A stretch of DNA of 64,000 nucleotides from Pseudonocardia abyssalis (GCF_019263705.2 NZ_JADQDK010000001.1:1426001-1490000); one strand, 5' to 3'; shown: positions 23,410 to 32,431, numbered from the stretch's first letter. A program made the numbers and translations. The notes: generated by a model from the sequence alone, not told the origin.

Positions 23410-24516
23410 TCATCCCGCCCGGAACGCCCGGAACGCCCGGCGCCGCGGCCGGGGCAGGGCCTGGCCGCCCGCGGCGTCGGCGAGCAGGTCGGCGAGGTGC
23501 ACCGCGCGGACGCGGCTGCGGCGCCGACGCAGCCCGGTGTCGAGCTGGCGCAGGCAGCCCGGGTTGACCGCCACGACGTAGTCGACGCCCGCCGCCTCGA
23601 CGGCGTCGAGCTTCGGGTCGAGGATCCGGCGGCTGTCGCGGGGCCGCAGCATCGAGTAGGTGCCCGCCGCACCGCAGCAGGACGCCTCGCCGGGCACCGC
23701 GACGAGATCCGCGACGGCGGAGATCAGGGCCCGGGGCTGCGCGGAGACGCCGAGGCCGTTGCGCAGGTGGCAGGAGTCCTGCAGGGCGACCCGCGCGCGG
23801 CGGCCGTCGACCCGCACCTCGCCCGTCGGCGTCACCCCGGTGGCGACGAGGTGCTCGCTGAGCTCCTGCACCCGGTCGCGGCCGAGCACCGAGGCGAGGT
23901 GCGCGGCACAGCCCCCGGAGGTCGTGACGACGACGCCGGGAAGCTGCTCGCCGAGCCGCCGCGCCATCTCCTCGCCCTCGTGCGACTGCCCGTTGTGGGC
24001 GTGCAGGGCCCCGCAGCAGCCCTGGTCGGCGGGTACTGCGAGACCCGGGAGCAGACGCCGCGCGGCCCGGCTGACCCCGGGGAACAGGCCGCGCTCGAAG
24101 CACCCGAGCATCAGCGAGGTCGCCGCCGTGGCGGGTCCGCGGGCCGGGCGGCGGACCAGACCCATCAGGCGCAGCAGTGACGTGCGGGCCGCGGCCGTCA
24201 TCAGCGCCCACGCGATCACGGGCCGGTTGCGCCCCGTCCACTGCAGGTCGCGCCAGGTCTCCAGCAGTTGCCCGTACTGGACGCCCGCCGGGCAGACCGG
24301 TTCGCACGCCCGGCAGCCGAGGCAGAACGACGCCTCCTCCTTCACCCGCGGGTCGTCGACGTCGAGGACGCCGGTGTCGAGCGCGCGCATGAGGTTGATC
24401 CGGCCGCGGGGGGACGAACCCTCGTCACCGGTGAGGGCGTAGGTCGGGCAGGTGGGGAGGCAGAAGCCGCAGGAGATGCAGCGGTCGAGCAGCTCGGGAT
24501 CGAAGAGGTTGGTCAC
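23410..24516 (-). CDS. glcF: Glycolate oxidase iron-sulfur subunit (GlcF-like)
   Basis: 368 aa. Two 4Fe-4S motifs near the N terminus, CISCGFCLPTCPTY and CLGCRACEPVCPAG, and two CCG-type heterodisulfide-reductase motifs, DQGCCGALHAHNG and EASCCGAAGTYSM. It passes electrons from the flavin subunit to the quinone pool. GTG 24516 overlaps the GlcD stop by 4 nt (GTGA), so the two are co-translated. The third subunit GlcE of the E. coli enzyme is not encoded here. Length is close to family norm (about 400). Confidence 0.9.
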   Translation of the reverse strand: MTNLFDPELLDRCISCGFCLPTCPTYALTGDEGSSPRGRINLMRALDTGVLDVDDPRVKEEASFCLGCRACEPVCPAGVQYGQLLETWRDLQWTGRNRPVIAWALMTAAARTSLLRLMGLVRRPARGPATAATSLMLGCFERGLFPGVSRAARRLLPGLAVPADQGCCGALHAHNGQSHEGEEMARRLGEQLPGVVVTTSGGCAAHLASVLGRDRVQELSEHLVATGVTPTGEVRVDGRRARVALQDSCHLRNGLGVSAQPRALISAVADLVAVPGEASCCGAAGTYSMLRPRDSRRILDPKLDAVEAAGVDYVVAVNPGCLRQLDTGLRRRRSRVRAVHLADLLADAAGGQALPRPRRRAFRAFRAG

Positions 24517-25895
24517 GAGCCGAGCTTCCCGGGGTTGAGGATGCCCGCCGGGTCGAACGCGGCCTTGATCCGCCGCAACAGGGCCATCTGGTCGGCACCG
24601 AGCCGGGCCTGCAGGTACGGCAGCTTCGCCGCGCCCACCCCGTGCTCGCCGGTGATGGTGCCCTCCAGCTCGATCGCGGTGGCGAAGATGTCGCCGAACG
24701 CCTTGTGCGCGCGGTCGGCCGCGGCGTCGTCGTGCCGGTCGACCACGCAGGTCGGGTGCAGGTTGCCGTCGCCCGCGTGGCCGAACGTGGCGATGCTGAC
24801 GTCGTAGCGCCCGGCGATCTCGTCGATGCGCCCGACCATCTCGGCGAGCCGGGGCCGGGGGACCGTCGCGTCCTCCAGGATCGTCAGCGTGCCCAGGCGC
24901 GACAGCGCGGGCAGCGCACAGCGGCGGGCGGCGAGCAGGGCTTCCGACCGGGCGACGTCGGGGGCGAGCGTCACCTCCAGTGCGGAGTGCCGGGTGCTCA
25001 GCTCGCCGATGCGGTCGAGCGACCGGGACACCGCGTCGGCGTGGCCGTCGTCGCCGAACAGCAGCAGCGCCCCGGCGTCGCGGCGCAGCCCGAGGTGGGC
25101 GTAGTCCTCCACGGCGCCGATGCACTTGGCGTCGAGGAACTCCAGCGTGGCGGGCACGATCCCGTCGGCGATGACCGCGGTGACGGCACGACCCGCGTCG
25201 GCGAGCGAGGGGAAGTAGGCGACGCCGGTGTTGGTGGTGGCCGGCATCGGCAGGAGCGCGACGGTGATCTCCGTCAGCACACCCAGCGTGCCCTCGGAGC
25301 CGGTGAGCAGCCGCGTCAGGTCATAGCCCGCGACGTCCTTCCACAACCGCCCGCCGGTGCGGATGATCTCGCCCGTCGGGAGGACCGCGGTGGCGCCGAG
25401 GACGTAGTTGCGGGTGACGCCGTACTTGAGCCCGCGCAGCCCGCCCGCGCAGGTGGCGACGTTGCCGCCGACCGTCGACACCGTCCGGGATCCCGGGTCG
25501 GGGGCGTAGAGCAGGCCCTTCGCCGCGGCGGCCTCGGCGAGCGCGGCCGTGGTGACCCCGGCCTCGACGCGCGCGAGCAGCTCGTCGGCGTCGACCTCCA
25601 GGATCGTGGTCATCCGCGTCAGCACCAGGACGATCCCGCCGCGGTCGGCGAGCGTGCCCGCCGACAGGTTCGACCCGGCCCCGCGCGGGATCACCGGGAC
25701 GCCGCGGCGCGTGGCCAGTCGCAGGATCGCGGCGACCTCCTCGGCGGTGCGCGGCCACACGACGGCGTCGGGCACGCCACGGAACAGCGGTGTGGCGTCG
25801 CGGGCATAGGGCTCGAGGTCGCCCTTCGTCGTCCGGACGTGGTCGGAGCCGACGATCGCCTGCAGCTCGACGATCACGTCCTGCCCGAGACTCAT
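24513..25895 (-). CDS. glcD: FAD-linked oxidase, glycolate oxidase GlcD-like subunit
   Basis: 460 aa with the PCMH-type FAD domain (VIPRGAGSNLSAGTLAD, then STVGGNVATCAGGLRGLKYG, about residues 65-160) and the FAD-oxidase C domain (TFGHAGDGNLHPT, then ITGEHGVGAAKLPYL, FDPAGILNPGKLGS at the end). It oxidises glycolate, lactate or another 2-hydroxy acid and hands electrons to the Fe-S partner. The start lies 37 bp after the SDR gene, in a minus-strand run with an HTH-TOBE protein. Glycolate versus lactate cannot be decided. Confidence 0.9.
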   Translation of the reverse strand: MSLGQDVIVELQAIVGSDHVRTTKGDLEPYARDATPLFRGVPDAVVWPRTAEEVAAILRLATRRGVPVIPRGAGSNLSAGTLADRGGIVLVLTRMTTILEVDADELLARVEAGVTTAALAEAAAAKGLLYAPDPGSRTVSTVGGNVATCAGGLRGLKYGVTRNYVLGATAVLPTGEIIRTGGRLWKDVAGYDLTRLLTGSEGTLGVLTEITVALLPMPATTNTGVAYFPSLADAGRAVTAVIADGIVPATLEFLDAKCIGAVEDYAHLGLRRDAGALLLFGDDGHADAVSRSLDRIGELSTRHSALEVTLAPDVARSEALLAARRCALPALSRLGTLTILEDATVPRPRLAEMVGRIDEIAGRYDVSIATFGHAGDGNLHPTCVVDRHDDAAADRAHKAFGDIFATAIELEGTITGEHGVGAAKLPYLQARLGADQMALLRRIKAAFDPAGILNPGKLGS

Positions 25896-25932
25896 CCCGC
25901 CACCCTTCCACGTGGCCCCGCCGCGAGCCGTC

Positions 25933-26727
25933 TCAATAGTGGATCGCGCCCCGGGCTCCGCCGCCCGCGGCCACCGCGTCGCCGGTGACCGCGACGCTGC
26001 GCGGCGAGCAGAGGAACACCACGACGTCGGCGACCTCCTGCGCGGTGGGCAGGCGGCCGATGCTGGTGGCCGCCCCGAGGCCGGCGGCGACCTCCTCGGA
26101 GGTGGTGCCCTGCGCCTCCGCGCGGGCCGCCAGCAGGGCCGGGATGCGCTCGGTGACCGTCAGCCCCGGATGCACGACCGTGACCCCGACGCCCGAGGGC
26201 CCCAGCTCGTCGGCGAGGTTCTTGGTCAGCGCGGCGACGGCGACGTTGCGCACGGAACCGGCGATCGAGCCCGACTGGCGGGCGGCCAGGCCGCTGACGT
26301 TGACGATCCGGCCGCCGCCCTGCGCGATCATGTGCGGCGCGACCGCGCGGGCGCAGCGCAGGTAGCCGAGCACCTTGGTCTCGAACTCGGCGCGCATCGC
26401 GTCGTCGGTGAGGTCGGCGAGTGCGGGGACGGGCCCGCCCGCGGGGGTCGCCGCGGCGTTGACGAGCACGTCGACCCCGCCCCACTCCGCGACGACCCGC
26501 TCGACCATCGCGCGCACCGCGGCGTCGTCGGAGGTGTCCGCGACGACGGGGAGCGCCCGCACGCCGAGTGCGGTGACCTGCGCGGCCGCGGCGTCGAGCG
26601 CCGCGGCGTCGCGGGCCACCAGCGCCACGTCGGAGCCCTCCGCGGCGAGGCCGAGCGCCACCGCCAGGCCGATCCCGCGGCTCGCGCCGGTGACCACGGC
26701 GCGTTGCCCGGTCAGCAGGAGGTCCAC
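25933..26727 (-). CDS. SDR-fold protein lacking the Tyr-Lys catalytic pair
   Basis: 264 aa with a normal nucleotide-binding end (AVVTGASRGIGLAVALGL, VLVNAAATPAGG in place of NNAG) and catalytic-region Ser in IVNVSGLAARQSGS. Where YxxxK should stand it reads GSVRNVAVAALTKNLADE: Tyr is Gly and Lys is Asn. C-terminal GDAVAAGGGARGAIHY is ordinary. It may be inactive, use other residues, or belong to a known non-canonical SDR subgroup. It starts 1 nt after the HTH-TOBE gene stop, so they are translationally coupled, and it precedes glcDF. Confidence 0.82.
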   Translation of the reverse strand: MDLLLTGQRAVVTGASRGIGLAVALGLAAEGSDVALVARDAAALDAAAAQVTALGVRALPVVADTSDDAAVRAMVERVVAEWGGVDVLVNAAATPAGGPVPALADLTDDAMRAEFETKVLGYLRCARAVAPHMIAQGGGRIVNVSGLAARQSGSIAGSVRNVAVAALTKNLADELGPSGVGVTVVHPGLTVTERIPALLAARAEAQGTTSEEVAAGLGAATSIGRLPTAQEVADVVVFLCSPRSVAVTGDAVAAGGGARGAIHY

Positions 26728-26728
26728 G

Positions 26729-27151
26729 TCAGTCGTCCGATCGGTGCTGGGGGAGGCGGGTCGGGGTCTCGACGACGACGTTGGTCGACTTGACCACCGC
26801 GACCGCGAGCACCCCGGGACGCAGGTTCAGCTCCTCGACGGCCTCGCTGCTCATCAGTGACACCACGCGGTGCGGCCCGCACTGGATCTCCACCTGCGCC
26901 ATCACGGTGTCCTGCACCACCGAGGTGACGAGCCCGACGAAGCGGTTGCGCGCGGAGCGCAGGACGTCGGAGGGGTCGGGGACGGAGCGGGCGTGGTCGC
27001 GGGTGAACTCGGCGAGCGCGACGCCGTCGACGACGCGGCGGTTCGACTCGTCGCGCCGCACCGGGAGCGTCCCCTGCTCGACCATCCGGCGGACGGTGTC
27101 GTCGCTGACCCCGAGCAGGCGGGCGACCTCGGAGATCCTGAACTGCGGCAT
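26729..27151 (-). CDS. HTH (excisionase-like) plus TOBE molybdate-binding domain protein
   Basis: 140 aa. The first 55 residues are a MerR/excisionase-type helix-turn-helix (FRISEVARLLGVSDDTVRRM, then VRRDESNRRVVDG). Residues 65-132 are a single TOBE/Mop domain (RNRFVGLVTSVVQDTVM, then HRVVSLMSSEAVEELNL and AVAVVKSTNVVVE), known to bind molybdate or tungstate. It probably senses molybdate or acts as a ModE-like regulator. It is first of a tight run with the atypical SDR and glcDF; no modABC transporter is adjacent in the window. Confidence 0.85.
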   Translation of the reverse strand: MPQFRISEVARLLGVSDDTVRRMVEQGTLPVRRDESNRRVVDGVALAEFTRDHARSVPDPSDVLRSARNRFVGLVTSVVQDTVMAQVEIQCGPHRVVSLMSSEAVEELNLRPGVLAVAVVKSTNVVVETPTRLPQHRSDD

Positions 27152-27221
27152 CGCGCCACTCTAGGACCGACCGTCCGCACCCCTCGCCGCGGACGTCGAC
27201 CGCGACCTCCCGGGAGGGCTC

Positions 27222-27626
27222 TCAGAGCTCGGCGGGCGCGGGTAGCCGCGCCGCGACGCGGGAGAGCAGCACGGTCAGGGCGGCCGTGTCGGCGGGCCCG
27301 AGCACCCCGGTGACGACGTCGGCGACCCGCACCATCAGCCCGTCGGCCTGGTCGAGCCGCACCCGCCCGTGCTCGGTGACGCGCCCGCCGTCGACGAGAC
27401 CGGCGTCGTGCAGCCGGGCGAGGGCCGTGGGGTCGGCGCCGGGGGATCCGGCGGCGAGCGACCGCAGCGTCGTCAGTTCGGTGGCGGTCATCCCGAGCGC
27501 GGCCTCGACCTGCGCGATCACCGGCTCCAGCCGGACGCGCGTGCGGTCGAGCGCGTCGAGCAGGCGCAAGGTGTCGGCGACGGGTGCGAGGAGCACGGGC
27601 GAGCCGGTGAGGGCCGGGAGATCCAC
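27222..27626 (-). CDS. Small MarR-like winged-helix protein
   Basis: About 134 aa. LDRTRVRLEPVIAQVEAALG then MTATELTTLRSLAAG resembles helices 1-3 of MarR proteins, and LARLHDAGLVDGGRVTEHGR resembles the recognition helix and a shortened wing. A C-terminal helical pair follows. The start is doubtful: GTG 27626 has no ribosome site, and GTG 27600 is an alternative. It lies 70 bp upstream of the HTH-TOBE gene on the same strand. Function unknown; regulator role is inferred from the fold. Confidence 0.55.
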   Translation of the reverse strand: MDLPALTGSPVLLAPVADTLRLLDALDRTRVRLEPVIAQVEAALGMTATELTTLRSLAAGSPGADPTALARLHDAGLVDGGRVTEHGRVRLDQADGLMVRVADVVTGVLGPADTAALTVLLSRVAARLPAPAEL

Positions 27627-27781
27627 ACCACGTCGACGAACGGCGCGGCCCCGGGGTTCCCGCCCGCGTTCGCCGGATGTGGGGTGGCCGGCCGCGGTCC
27701 CGCGGCATGATCGGTGTCGACCGCACGTCGGCGCCCTGGTGGGGACGCCGAGGTGCGGCTCGCGGTGATCAGGGGCGCGGG

Positions 27782-29842
27782 TCAGCGGTCGGTGTCGGCG
27801 GCACGGTGCCGCCCGCGCTCGAGACCCTGCTGGTAGACGGCGAGCCGCTCCCGCACCTTCTCGGGCTCGCGGTCGCGGGATCCGCCCTGCGGCGCGGGGT
27901 CGCCGTGCAGCGGCGGCGCCACCATCTGCGTCCCGGGGCGCCGGCGGGGGAGGCCGGCCGACGTCGACTGCGGCGGGGGACCGGCGGGCCGGGCCGCGCG
28001 CTCGGACGCGGCACGCCACTCGGCGTCGCTGGGGGTGTTCCAGTCCGGGGGCGGTCCGCCGGCTGCGCGGCCGGCGGTCGCCGCCCCGTCGTCGTCGACG
28101 AACCAGGCCGACGCCACCGCCTCGTAGATCGGGGTCGGCGCGCTCTCGCGCATCCGGTCGCGCAGCGACCCGGTGAGCGGGCCGAACAGCTCCGCGTCGC
28201 CGCTGCCGCGCGACAGCGGCGGCTCGTCGGTCCAGACCGGGCCGGCGGGCAGCACCGGCGGCTCGAGCGGGCGGACCGCACCGCCCGGCCGGAACGGGTC
28301 CTCCGGCCGGCGGGGCTCGTCGCGCCACAGAGGCTCCGGCCGGCGCTCGGTGGCGCGGGTGGCCTGGCCGCGGCGTGGCAGGCCGGGGTCCGTTCCGTTC
28401 CGGGGGCCGACGGGCCGGGATGTCTCGAACCGGGAGGTCTCGGGCCGGGAGGTCTCGGGCCGGGCGAACCCGCCCGGGGAGAGCTCCACACGAGGGGGCT
28501 CTCCACGGGGGGGCTCGGTCGGGGGCGTCCCGGGCCGGTGCGCGTCGGGGAGCGGCTCGGCTGCGCCGGTTCGCTCGGTCCGAGACCGGTCCTGACGGAC
28601 CGGGTCCCGGCGGTCGGCATCGAGCCGCACGGCGTCCCGCTGTACGGGACCGGCCGAACCGGGACCGGACAGCCCGGGACCGGTCTGCCCGGGACCGGTC
28701 TGCGCGGCGTCAGGTCGACGGGTGTCGGTCGGCATCGGGTCGGACCGCATGGGGTTGGACCGCATCGGGTCGGGCCGGACCGGGTCGGGCCGGACCGGGT
28801 CGGGCCGGACCGGGTCGGGATCGCGCCGGGACCCGAAACCGGGGAGCGGGTCGGACAGCGGATCGGGCCGCCGCGAACGCTCGGGCGCCACGGGCGGCTC
28901 ACCGAACCCGTCGTCGTACCCGTTGCGCTCGCCGACGGTGCCACGGGCGTCGACGGCGGGGCGCGGGTCGGAGGCGCCGTTGCCCGGGTGGCCGTTCGCC
29001 GGGTGCCCGTTGCCCGGATGGCCGGGTCGGCCGTTGCCGTTGCCGTTCGACCGCCCGGCGTGCCCGTTGCCGTTGCGGGTGGCCGGGTCGCGGTTCCAGG
29101 AGCGGGGGGCGTCGGGGGCGGCGAACGCGACGGCGTCGAGCAGGTCGGGCGGGCAGTGCACGACGACGACGATCCCGGGGCCGGCCAGGGTGCCCCGGCG
29201 CTGCTGCACCCGCAGCCCGACGCCGCTGCGCCGGGCCAGCCGGGCCGCGACGAACAGCCCGACGCGGTTGGACACGATGTCGTCGATGATCGGGCGGTCG
29301 CCGAGGCGACGGGTGAGCTCGTCGATCTCGCCGGGGCTCGGGCTCGGCCCGTCGACGACCACCTCGACGACGACGCCGCCGTCCTCGGACCGGTTGCTGG
29401 CGACGTCGACGCGGCTCAGCGGGGCGGCCGCGGTGACGGCGTGCGTCAGGAGCTCGGTGAACAGCGCGATCAGGCCCGCGACCGCGCGCGGGGCGATGCT
29501 CGCGTCGGGGGCGGGCCCGAGGCCGATCCGCGAGACGTCCTCGACGCCGGACCGGGCGTCGGCCAGCACGTCGGCGACCGACCGGGGGCCGCGGGACCGC
29601 GGGCCCTGCTGCGCACCGGCGAGGACCAGCACGTTCTCACTGCCGCGCAACGACCGCTGCAGCGACGTCCGGAGCTCCGCCAGGTCGGCCAGCGACTCGT
29701 CGCGGCCGTGCACCTGGAGGCGCTCGACGAGGGTGAGCTGCCGCTCGAGCTGGCTCTGCAGGCGTTGCGCCATGCAGACCAGTACCTCGTCGGTCTCCCT
29801 GCTCTCGCGCGCCACCCATGCCCTCCGACGGTTATCGGTCAA
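27782..29842 (-). CDS. CvnA-like sensor kinase homologue, degenerate, with long Pro-rich C-terminal tail
   Basis: 686 aa, no membrane segments. Residues 20-75 (AQRLQSQLERQLTLVERLQ, then SLRGSENVLVLAG) match the dimerisation helices of conservon CvnA kinases, but the His of LDHLATR is replaced (LAELRTSLQRS). Residues 115-235 match the ATPase domain, yet the N-box reads FTELLTHAVTAAAP, lacking the Asn. So it is probably a pseudokinase. The remaining 450 residues are low-complexity: NGN/GHPGNG repeats, RPDPV repeats, GPGQTGPGLSGPG and SRPETSR repeats. No cvnB-D genes follow. It could be a scaffold in a signalling complex. Confidence 0.8.
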   Translation of the reverse strand: MTDNRRRAWVARESRETDEVLVCMAQRLQSQLERQLTLVERLQVHGRDESLADLAELRTSLQRSLRGSENVLVLAGAQQGPRSRGPRSVADVLADARSGVEDVSRIGLGPAPDASIAPRAVAGLIALFTELLTHAVTAAAPLSRVDVASNRSEDGGVVVEVVVDGPSPSPGEIDELTRRLGDRPIIDDIVSNRVGLFVAARLARRSGVGLRVQQRRGTLAGPGIVVVVHCPPDLLDAVAFAAPDAPRSWNRDPATRNGNGHAGRSNGNGNGRPGHPGNGHPANGHPGNGASDPRPAVDARGTVGERNGYDDGFGEPPVAPERSRRPDPLSDPLPGFGSRRDPDPVRPDPVRPDPVRPDPMRSNPMRSDPMPTDTRRPDAAQTGPGQTGPGLSGPGSAGPVQRDAVRLDADRRDPVRQDRSRTERTGAAEPLPDAHRPGTPPTEPPRGEPPRVELSPGGFARPETSRPETSRFETSRPVGPRNGTDPGLPRRGQATRATERRPEPLWRDEPRRPEDPFRPGGAVRPLEPPVLPAGPVWTDEPPLSRGSGDAELFGPLTGSLRDRMRESAPTPIYEAVASAWFVDDDGAATAGRAAGGPPPDWNTPSDAEWRAASERAARPAGPPPQSTSAGLPRRRPGTQMVAPPLHGDPAPQGGSRDREPEKVRERLAVYQQGLERGRHRAADTDR
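28771..28815 (-). repeat. In-frame 15-bp tandem repeat in the Pro-rich tail
   Basis: Three exact 15-bp units CGGGCCGGACCGGGT encode (on the minus strand) the RPDPV repeats of the CvnA-like protein, flanked by diverged copies (RSNPM, RSDPM). Confidence 0.9.
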
Positions 29843-29859
29843 CCCGGGCGAGGGTACTA

Positions 29860-29881
29860 GCCGGGAAATCGAACTCCCGGC
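29860..29881. terminator. Hairpin between mprF-like gene and CvnA-like gene
   Basis: GCCGGGA (29860-29866) and TCCCGGC (29875-29881) are perfect complements around AATCGAAC. It follows the end of the mprF-like gene on the minus strand by 60 bases and may terminate that operon. Confidence 0.45.
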
Positions 29882-29941
29882 GGGTTGCCTGGCCTGCGCC
29901 GGTCGGCCCGGTGCACGCGACGGTCGGTCGCCGTGGCCCGT

Positions 29942-32431
29942 TCACGTGTCCGGGCGACCCTCCCGCATGCGTGCGACGAGCCGGGCGGACTGACGAGCGG
30001 TCAGGTCGGGGAGGTAGGCGCGACCGAGGGCGACCCCGATCGCGGGCAGTGCGACCGGGTCGGGGTAGGCCAGGAACAGGGGTTCGTAGGTGGGCTGGAA
30101 CTTCGCCTTGAACGCCAGCAGCGACCGGAACCCGTAGACGGGCTCGAGTGCGTGCCCGGCGACGTCGAGGACGCGCTGGAGCCCGTCGGCCTGCTGCGGC
30201 TCGAGCTGGGCCAGTGGCGCGCCGGACAGCGAGGCGAACCGCGCTCCCTCGTCGCGGAAGGTCTGGGCGGCCGAGGCGATGAGGAACTCCATGATCCCGT
30301 GGGTGCCGGAGCGGCGGCGCATGAAGTCCAGCGTCCAGCCGACGATCTCGCCCCCGTCGTGGACGGGGAGCCAGCTCGTGACGCCGAGCACCGTGCGGTC
30401 GGTGTCGACGGCGACCAGGCAGCGCACGTCGTCGTCGGCGAGTTCGTCGAGGCCACCGAGGGTGAAGCCCATCTCGGGCAGCCCCTTGTCGACGACCCAC
30501 TCCTCGCTGATCGCCCGGATCTGCTCGGTGACGGCGAGTGGCGCGTGCCGGTAGGTGATCCACTCGGCGGTGGTGCCGTTCCTCGTGGCGCGGTTCAGCG
30601 CGCTGCGCACGTCCTGCCAGCGCTTCCCGGTGAACGCCAGGTCGGGCAGCGGGATGACGGTCTCCTCGGCGACCTGCACCGCGCTCCACCCCAGGGCCGC
30701 GCACGCCACGCGGGTCTGCTCGGTGACGCTGTAGAACGCCGGGGTGAGGCCCCGCCCGGCGCAGTGCGCGGCGAACCCGCCGACCGCGGCGGCCCGCGCG
30801 TCGGCCGGGCCGATCGGGTCACCCGTCGTGACCGCGACGCCGCCGATCACCCGGTAGGCGACCGCGGCGCCGTCCGCTGCCGTGGACGCGGCACCGAACC
30901 AGTAGGAGTGACCCGGCCACGTGGAGAGCCACCCGAGGTGGGATCCGCCGGTGCTGGTCAGCAGGTCGCGGGCGCGGGTGGCGTCCTCGGATGCGCCCTC
31001 GGGCCGCGACGCCACGAACGATCGCAGCAGCCCCGCCGCCACGACCAGCCAGAACACGACGCCGGTCCACTCGAACAGCAGCGTCGCCAGCAGTTCCTGC
31101 GGCAGGAAGCCCGGCTCGACCTCGCCGAGGTAGCCCGGCGGCAGGAAGCGCAGCGGCAGGTCGGCGGCCAGCTCACCGGTCGACGGCGGGCGGTCGAAGC
31201 CGTCGGCGGCGAGAGTGCCGCCGCCGACGTACGCCACCGAGACGACGACGAACGCGCCCGCGACGACGATCCCGAGCCGCCGGTAGGTGCCCGCCGGCGC
31301 ACGCACCGCGAACCGCGCCCGCGTCAGGACGAGCAGGACGGCGACCGCGAGTGGCACCAGCGGGGGCAGGACCAGCGCGAGGACCTGCCGCGCACCGGGC
31401 GCGCCCCCGTAGACGACGAGCTGCTCGGCCGGGGTCGCGGCGACCTGCGTCGCGAGCAGCAGCCCGAGCACGGCGAGCAGCAGGTTCAGTGCGATCCCGG
31501 CGACCCACGCCGCGCGCCGGCCCCGTCGCAGCCCTTCCGCGGTGACGAGCAGCAGCAGCACCGGGATCGCCGACGCGATCGCCGGCCCGATCCCGGACAG
31601 GCGCAGCTGGGCCTGCAGCGACCGGCAGACGTCGGTGGCCGCGGTGGCGCAGATCTGCTGGACGGTCGCGGCGTCCGGCGGCGGCGACAGCACCACGAAC
31701 TGCAGCACCGACAGCGGCCCGATCGGGGCCTGCGCGATCGCCGCGACGACCGGGCCCACCGCCGACGCCGCCACGACGAGCGCCACGAGCACGCGCCCCT
31801 CCGACCGCGACGAGGACCCGGTCCGGTGCGTCGCCACCCCGCGCAGCACCAGCGGACCGGCCAGGACGCCGGTCAGCGCGGAGGTGAGCAGCAGGGAGTC
31901 GGTCAGCTCCCCCGAGTAGGCGACGAGCATCACGACGCCGACGAGCAGCACCAACCGGATCCGGCGCCGCCACAGAGCGGACAGGGCGTGGCTCACGGCG
32001 AGCAGCAGTCCGACCGCGCCCGGCGCCCCGCCGACGGCCACCTGCGCCGCCAGCTCACCCGCCCACGCGCCGCCTGCGGCCGATCCGGCGGCGATCGCGC
32101 CCACCGACAGCAGCGTCCCGACGACCTGCGTCCCGACCAGCAGTGCGGCCGTCCGGAGAGCCCCGATCCGGCGCTCGGCTACCGCCCCGGCCCCGAGCAC
32201 CAGCGCGGCTGTCACCAGGTGCCCGGCCGGGCCGCCCCAGAACGCGATCGCGGTGAGCGGGGTCCACCAGCGGCCCGCGCCGAGCGGGCCGACCCCGGTT
32301 CCGACGGCGTCGAGCACGCCCTGGCCGGGGCCGTTCGGGATGCTGCCGGTGAGGATCCCCGCGACGACGGCGATGACGGTGAACGCGATCGTCAGGGGAG
32401 CGCGGCGCACGAGTGTCTGCACGATGCTCAC
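29942..32431 (-). CDS. MprF-like membrane protein with C-terminal DUF2156 aminoacyl-phospholipid synthase domain
   Basis: 829 aa. The N-terminal half has about a dozen hydrophobic segments; the first 200 residues resemble a rhomboid-like module (WWTPLTAIAFWGGPAGHLV). The C-terminal 330 residues are the GNAT-like DUF2156 domain of lysyl-phosphatidylglycerol synthases: GDPIGPADARAAAVGGF, VIGGVAVTTGD, GWTLDFMRRRSGTHGIMEFL, FASLSGAPLAQ. Such proteins transfer an aminoacyl group from tRNA to phosphatidylglycerol and flip it, giving resistance to cationic peptides. The GTG at 32431 overlaps the esterase stop. The amino acid used and the flippase activity cannot be told from sequence. Confidence 0.82.
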   Translation of the reverse strand: MSIVQTLVRRAPLTIAFTVIAVVAGILTGSIPNGPGQGVLDAVGTGVGPLGAGRWWTPLTAIAFWGGPAGHLVTAALVLGAGAVAERRIGALRTAALLVGTQVVGTLLSVGAIAAGSAAGGAWAGELAAQVAVGGAPGAVGLLLAVSHALSALWRRRIRLVLLVGVVMLVAYSGELTDSLLLTSALTGVLAGPLVLRGVATHRTGSSSRSEGRVLVALVVAASAVGPVVAAIAQAPIGPLSVLQFVVLSPPPDAATVQQICATAATDVCRSLQAQLRLSGIGPAIASAIPVLLLLVTAEGLRRGRRAAWVAGIALNLLLAVLGLLLATQVAATPAEQLVVYGGAPGARQVLALVLPPLVPLAVAVLLVLTRARFAVRAPAGTYRRLGIVVAGAFVVVSVAYVGGGTLAADGFDRPPSTGELAADLPLRFLPPGYLGEVEPGFLPQELLATLLFEWTGVVFWLVVAAGLLRSFVASRPEGASEDATRARDLLTSTGGSHLGWLSTWPGHSYWFGAASTAADGAAVAYRVIGGVAVTTGDPIGPADARAAAVGGFAAHCAGRGLTPAFYSVTEQTRVACAALGWSAVQVAEETVIPLPDLAFTGKRWQDVRSALNRATRNGTTAEWITYRHAPLAVTEQIRAISEEWVVDKGLPEMGFTLGGLDELADDDVRCLVAVDTDRTVLGVTSWLPVHDGGEIVGWTLDFMRRRSGTHGIMEFLIASAAQTFRDEGARFASLSGAPLAQLEPQQADGLQRVLDVAGHALEPVYGFRSLLAFKAKFQPTYEPLFLAYPDPVALPAIGVALGRAYLPDLTARQSARLVARMREGRPDT

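Noticed and set aside
22955..23581. 208-aa + strand frame between merR and glcF
   Set aside because: It runs antisense into glcF, begins inside merR, and its composition is arginine-rich like other shadow frames; no domain is recognisable.
27222..28328. 368-aa reading of the MarR-like gene
   Set aside because: The first 235 codons overlap the Pro-rich tail of the CvnA-like gene in another frame; similarity to MarR begins only near 27626.
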